From contig JANSXN010000005.1 in assembly GCA_024742935.1 (NCBI GenBank), positions 1 to 64,000 of the forward strand: a stretch of DNA of 64,000 nucleotides. The letters run 5' to 3'. The DNA is from Flavobacteriaceae bacterium. GTDB taxonomy: Bacteria; Bacteroidota; Bacteroidia; Flavobacteriales; Flavobacteriaceae. Position numbers and translations under genes: made by a program. The notes below the pieces were generated by a model that was not told the DNA's origin, did no database searches, and saw only the letters and a program-made list of their open reading frames with translations. Numbering within the stretch: the first letter of the stretch is position 1; every line of letters begins with the position of its first letter. Positions 60,384 to 64,000 of the stretch are shown in pieces.

Positions 60384-63017
60384 TTATTGTTTGACCGTAG
60401 TGATTTTAGCATTACCCATCGCGGGGGCAATTTGCACCATTTTTTCAGTTTGATTTGTTTGTTTGTTGACCCAAAGTGTTGTGATGTCATTTGGATTTTC
60501 AACAGCTTTTATTTCAACTACATAGCAATCAGAATCATTGAACATTTCAGAGCCCGTTACTTCAAGCTTCATCGTTTTTGCTTTGGCGGTCATCAAGTCG
60601 GGCATTTCAAAACCTAATTGATAGCCTTCTTTTAACGGAAGTGCTGAAATAACAATATCCATAGCTGCTCCATCCACTATATAAGCTCCTTTAAATGGAA
60701 TTTCCATGGCATTGCCTTGGATTTCCATCGAAGCTTTTTTGTCTGAAAATGTCATGGGTATGGTCATTCCCATCTGGTTGATGGTTCTGCTCAAAGGTTT
60801 CAAGTCTTCCGAAAGCACTACTAGGTCTTTAGTTTCTCCCATCATTGAGGTAGAGACTTCATTTATACTCCAGTTTGCACCGTCTTTTGAAACGGTACGT
60901 TCTTTAGATGCCTCGATATTTTGCCCTTGCACTTCGACATTCATTTTATAATTATGAGTTCCCACCTGCAAATTGTTTTTTAAAACGGGGAGTTCATTTG
61001 ATATTACAATTTCTTCTGCTTCTTCATAGGTTACACTATTGATATCAATACGCATTTCTTCAAGTCTTTTGGCGATGTCCTCAGGCATGTCTTCCTGATA
61101 ACGACCTCCAAGAATAGGTGCCAAAAAGCGTTCGATTTCTGCATACATTGCCATATTGTTAACTGGCTTTGCAAACCCATGCCCTTCGTCATCAGCTAGG
61201 ATGTAGCTCACGTGTTTACCACGATCCCTGAGGGCAATCACAATTTGGTCTGCTTCTGCTTGTTTCACCCTGGGGTCGTTTGCTCCCTGAATGATTAACA
61301 AGGGACGATCAATCTTATCAGCTTTAAATAATGGACTTGCTTCTTTAATTAGTTTTTGGCCTTCTTCAGTGTTAGGGTCTCCCACCATACCATACAAAAA
61401 GGCTCTTCCGGCTTCCCAATAGGCAGGGACAGACTCCAGAAGTGTGAAAATATTACTCGGGCCAACAATATCAACACCAGCAGCATAAACATCTGGAGTG
61501 AACGCCAAACCGGCAAGGGTGGCATAACCTCCATAGCTCCCTCCCATAATAGCCACTTTGTCTTTGTGTGCTATACCTTCATTGATTAGGTGTTTAACTC
61601 CCCAGGTGATATCGTCTTGCATTAATTTTCCCCATTGCAAATCACCGGCATTGAGAAACTCTTTTCCGTAACCACCACTGGCTCTAAAATTGGGTTGTAA
61701 AACGGCATAACCTCTGTTTGCTAAAAACTGAACGGTAGAACTATAGCCCCAAAAGTCTCTGGGACCTTTTGGACCTCCGTGCACCAATACAACTACTGGT
61801 AGATTTTTTGCTTCTTTTCCTGCCGGTACCGTTAAGTATGCCGGTATGGTAAGACCATCACTACTTGGGTAACTTATTGGAGTCATTGGAGCAAGGTGTT
61901 GCTCAACATCTTTTAGTTTGGGTCTGGGTGTGTATTGATGGATGAGTTCTCTTGTTTCAGAATCAAAGAAATAAGAGTCTGAAGCATATTTATCACCCCA
62001 TACATTGATTAGGAATTTTTTCTCATCATTAGTAGCACTTTGAATACTCACTTCTCTTCCTGGAAACTGCTCAAGAAGGAAGTTGAAATCTGCTTCTCTT
62101 TTTTTATTTTTAAAATACCTACGCGTTTTATCGTCTGTATAACTGGTAGATATGATTTCCCGAGTCAATTGGCTTACTGACAAGCCTCCAAAATCAACAC
62201 GGTTTTCAGGATCACTTTCTATTTTTGTTTTCTTTTTTGTTTTTGGATCCATCAAGAAAAGAGTGCTTAGGTTTAAGTCACCTGTATTGGAAACTAGGTA
62301 CAACTCTTTATTGTCTGGTGTCCAACTTGCAATATAAGCTTGTTCTGTTACGGTTGTTTCATAAATAGGTGTGAGTTTGTCTCCATCTCTATAAAGCATA
62401 ACAGTATTTCCTTTTTCGTCTGTTCTTGAAACAACTCTTAGTTTCTCATCCCAGTCAAAATTATAACCAGTAATACGGTCGTTGTTTTCTTGTATTAAAG
62501 TGAGTTTTCCGGTGCTAATTTCTAATTGATAGAGATCGTGCCAAGCCTTGTCACGGTCGTTTAGACCAATCATTAAGATGTCTGGATTGTTTCTGCTCAC
62601 CATATTGATGCGCGCTTGAACGTCCTTTAATGGAGTCAAGTTTCTGGATTGAGGAAAGGACTCTTTACCTGCATCTTTAGGGTTTACAGCAAAAATATTA
62701 ATATTTTCATCACCATCTTCATCCTTAGCATAGAGTATGTATTTACTATCGTAAGTCCAAAAATAACCATACAATGGTCTTTTACTGTTGGTAAGAGGCT
62801 TTGCGTTTTCAAAAGGCTCGTCAAAACCTTTTACCCAAACATTCATGATTCCATCATATTCTTTCATAAAAGAAATATAATTTCCATCAGGACTTAATTG
62901 TCCCGAAGAAATTTCAGGGTTTCCAAAAAATACTTCGCGGTCTATAATAGGGGATTGCCCATAACTAAGCAAAGTAAAGCAAAATGCAATACACATGAAC
63001 AGAAGTTTTGTTTTCAT
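60384..63017 (-). CDS. S9 family peptidase (prolyl oligopeptidase-like) with C-terminal extension
   Basis: Catalytic [35 protein letters not shown]; about 210 aa beyond the hydrolase domain. Confidence 0.93.
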   Translation of the reverse strand: MKTKLLFMCIAFCFTLLSYGQSPIIDREVFFGNPEISSGQLSPDGNYISFMKEYDGIMNVWVKGFDEPFENAKPLTNSKRPLYGYFWTYDSKYILYAKDEDGDENINIFAVNPKDAGKESFPQSRNLTPLKDVQARINMVSRNNPDILMIGLNDRDKAWHDLYQLEISTGKLTLIQENNDRITGYNFDWDEKLRVVSRTDEKGNTVMLYRDGDKLTPIYETTVTEQAYIASWTPDNKELYLVSNTGDLNLSTLFLMDPKTKKKTKIESDPENRVDFGGLSVSQLTREIISTSYTDDKTRRYFKNKKREADFNFLLEQFPGREVSIQSATNDEKKFLINVWGDKYASDSYFFDSETRELIHQYTPRPKLKDVEQHLAPMTPISYPSSDGLTIPAYLTVPAGKEAKNLPVVVLVHGGPKGPRDFWGYSSTVQFLANRGYAVLQPNFRASGGYGKEFLNAGDLQWGKLMQDDITWGVKHLINEGIAHKDKVAIMGGSYGGYATLAGLAFTPDVYAAGVDIVGPSNIFTLLESVPAYWEAGRAFLYGMVGDPNTEEGQKLIKEASPLFKADKIDRPLLIIQGANDPRVKQAEADQIVIALRDRGKHVSYILADDEGHGFAKPVNNMAMYAEIERFLAPILGGRYQEDMPEDIAKRLEEMRIDINSVTYEEAEEIVISNELPVLKNNLQVGTHNYKMNVEVQGQNIEASKERTVSKDGANWSINEVSTSMMGETKDLVVLSEDLKPLSRTINQMGMTIPMTFSDKKASMEIQGNAMEIPFKGAYIVDGAAMDIVISALPLKEGYQLGFEMPDLMTAKAKTMKLEVTGSEMFNDSDCYVVEIKAVENPNDITTLWVNKQTNQTEKMVQIAPAMGNAKITTVKQ

Positions 63018-63157
63018 AATCTTATTAGTTTTTTTAATAACCAGTTAGTCAATTTAGAGTTAAATTTGTTACACTTTTTTGACTGAAATTAAAAGTCAAT
63101 CGAATTTATAAAATTTAATAGTATTGTTTGATTTAAAACTTGCAAAATTTCTTTAAA

Positions 63158-63658
63158 ATGGAAGAAATCCTGAAACAACTCCCCTCGCGAGCAAAAGATA
63201 AGAATAGCGAACATAAAAAGTTTTTTACCAAGCTAAAAAAAAAGCCACCCAAAAATCTGGATTTGGTGATGCAACAATTGCATGTTGAGGAGTTTAGTCA
63301 AACAGATTGTTTATCATGTGCCAACTGTTGTAAAACAACAGGTCCTTTGTTTACTGATAAAGACATTGAGCGCATCGCCAAACATTTTAAAATGAAACCA
63401 CAGCAGTTTATAGATACATTTCTTCGTGTCGACGAAGACAAAGATTATGTGTTGCAAAGTGTGCCGTGTACTTTCCTGGGGTCCGATAATTACTGTTCCA
63501 TTTATGACGTGAGACCCAAAGCTTGCCGCGAATTCCCACATACTGACCGAAAAAAATTCCATCAGATTTCAAACCTGACTTTAAAAAATGTAGCCATTTG
63601 CCCGGCAGCGTTTAACATAGTGGAGAATATGATGCGTGTTTTAGATATTAAAAAATAG
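63158..63658 (+). CDS. YkgJ-family cysteine cluster protein
   Basis: DCLSCANCCKTTGPLFTDKDIERIA ... PCTFLGSDNYCSIYDVRPKACREFPH. Confidence 0.9.
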   Translation: MEEILKQLPSRAKDKNSEHKKFFTKLKKKPPKNLDLVMQQLHVEEFSQTDCLSCANCCKTTGPLFTDKDIERIAKHFKMKPQQFIDTFLRVDEDKDYVLQSVPCTFLGSDNYCSIYDVRPKACREFPHTDRKKFHQISNLTLKNVAICPAAFNIVENMMRVLDIKK

Positions 63659-63707
63659 AACAAAGAAAAGAGACTGTACCCAGATTTGGAATTTGTTATT
63701 TGGAAAT

Positions 63708-64000
63708 TTATTCCAGCGTAGTAGCAATATAAACCAATTCAAAAAGAATCGCCCAGTTTTTTATAAAGTGCATGGCTTCCAGCATGACCATTTCCCTTTT
63801 TTTAACTGTCCAGAATTTGTGTAACATAAACGATGCCACTGCCAGAAAAACACACAATGCGATGATACCTTCAATTATAAAGTAACCGCTGATAAGAGTT
63901 AGACCTCCGGCAACTAATAAAATACCACTTAAAATAACCATCAACTTAGGCGCAATTAACGATCTGTTAGCGGCATATTCTTTTAAAATATGTGTGTTGT
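63708..64000 (-). CDS. DoxX-like membrane protein, N-terminus beyond window
   Basis: The frame stays open through the edge (NTHILKEYAANRSLIAPKLMVILSGILLVAGGLTLISGYF...), so the track start 63944 is internal. Confidence 0.6.
   Translation of the reverse strand, partial: NTHILKEYAANRSLIAPKLMVILSGILLVAGGLTLISGYFIIEGIIALCVFLAVASFMLHKFWTVKKREMVMLEAMHFIKNWAILFELVYIATTLE

Overview
The window is a chromosomal segment from a Bacteroidetes genome, most likely Flavobacteriaceae. Supporting signs are TATATTTG-type -7 promoter boxes, a T9SS type-B sorting domain, the imidazolonepropionase/formimidoylglutamase genes and AT-rich intergenic repeats. Left part: an RND efflux operon (MFP-RND-OMF), a LytTR/LytS-like two-component pair, a vWA protein, a frame-disrupted MBL-fold hydrolase, hutG, a T9SS substrate, tRNA-His, bshB1, a Cys/Met lyase, hutI, an ABC exporter and an NdpA-like nucleoid protein. 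Centre (23.0-36.7 kb): complete, back-to-back his (GDCBHAFIE) and trp (EGDCFBA) operons. Each is preceded by a short leader peptide absent from the supplied ORF track (MKLITLHHHHHSGQQAS and MRNSNQYNAWWWQSKSRIGFR) and by mutually exclusive antiterminator/terminator pairings readable in the sequence. Right part: a surface-polysaccharide cluster, an FtsE-like ATPase, a subtilase with a tail-fibre-like neighbour, a large TPR protein with an outer-membrane barrel, an amidohydrolase, a metalloprotease lipoprotein, a methyltransferase and an S9 peptidase. No phage, transposase, CRISPR or obvious defence system was seen. The most interesting signals are the paired attenuators, a recurrent TTCGCGAA-type palindrome inside unrelated coding genes, an intergenic-type repeat apparently inserted in frame in an aminotransferase, a repeat that supplies a glycosyltransferase C-terminus, and a possible divergent kinase-fold protein.
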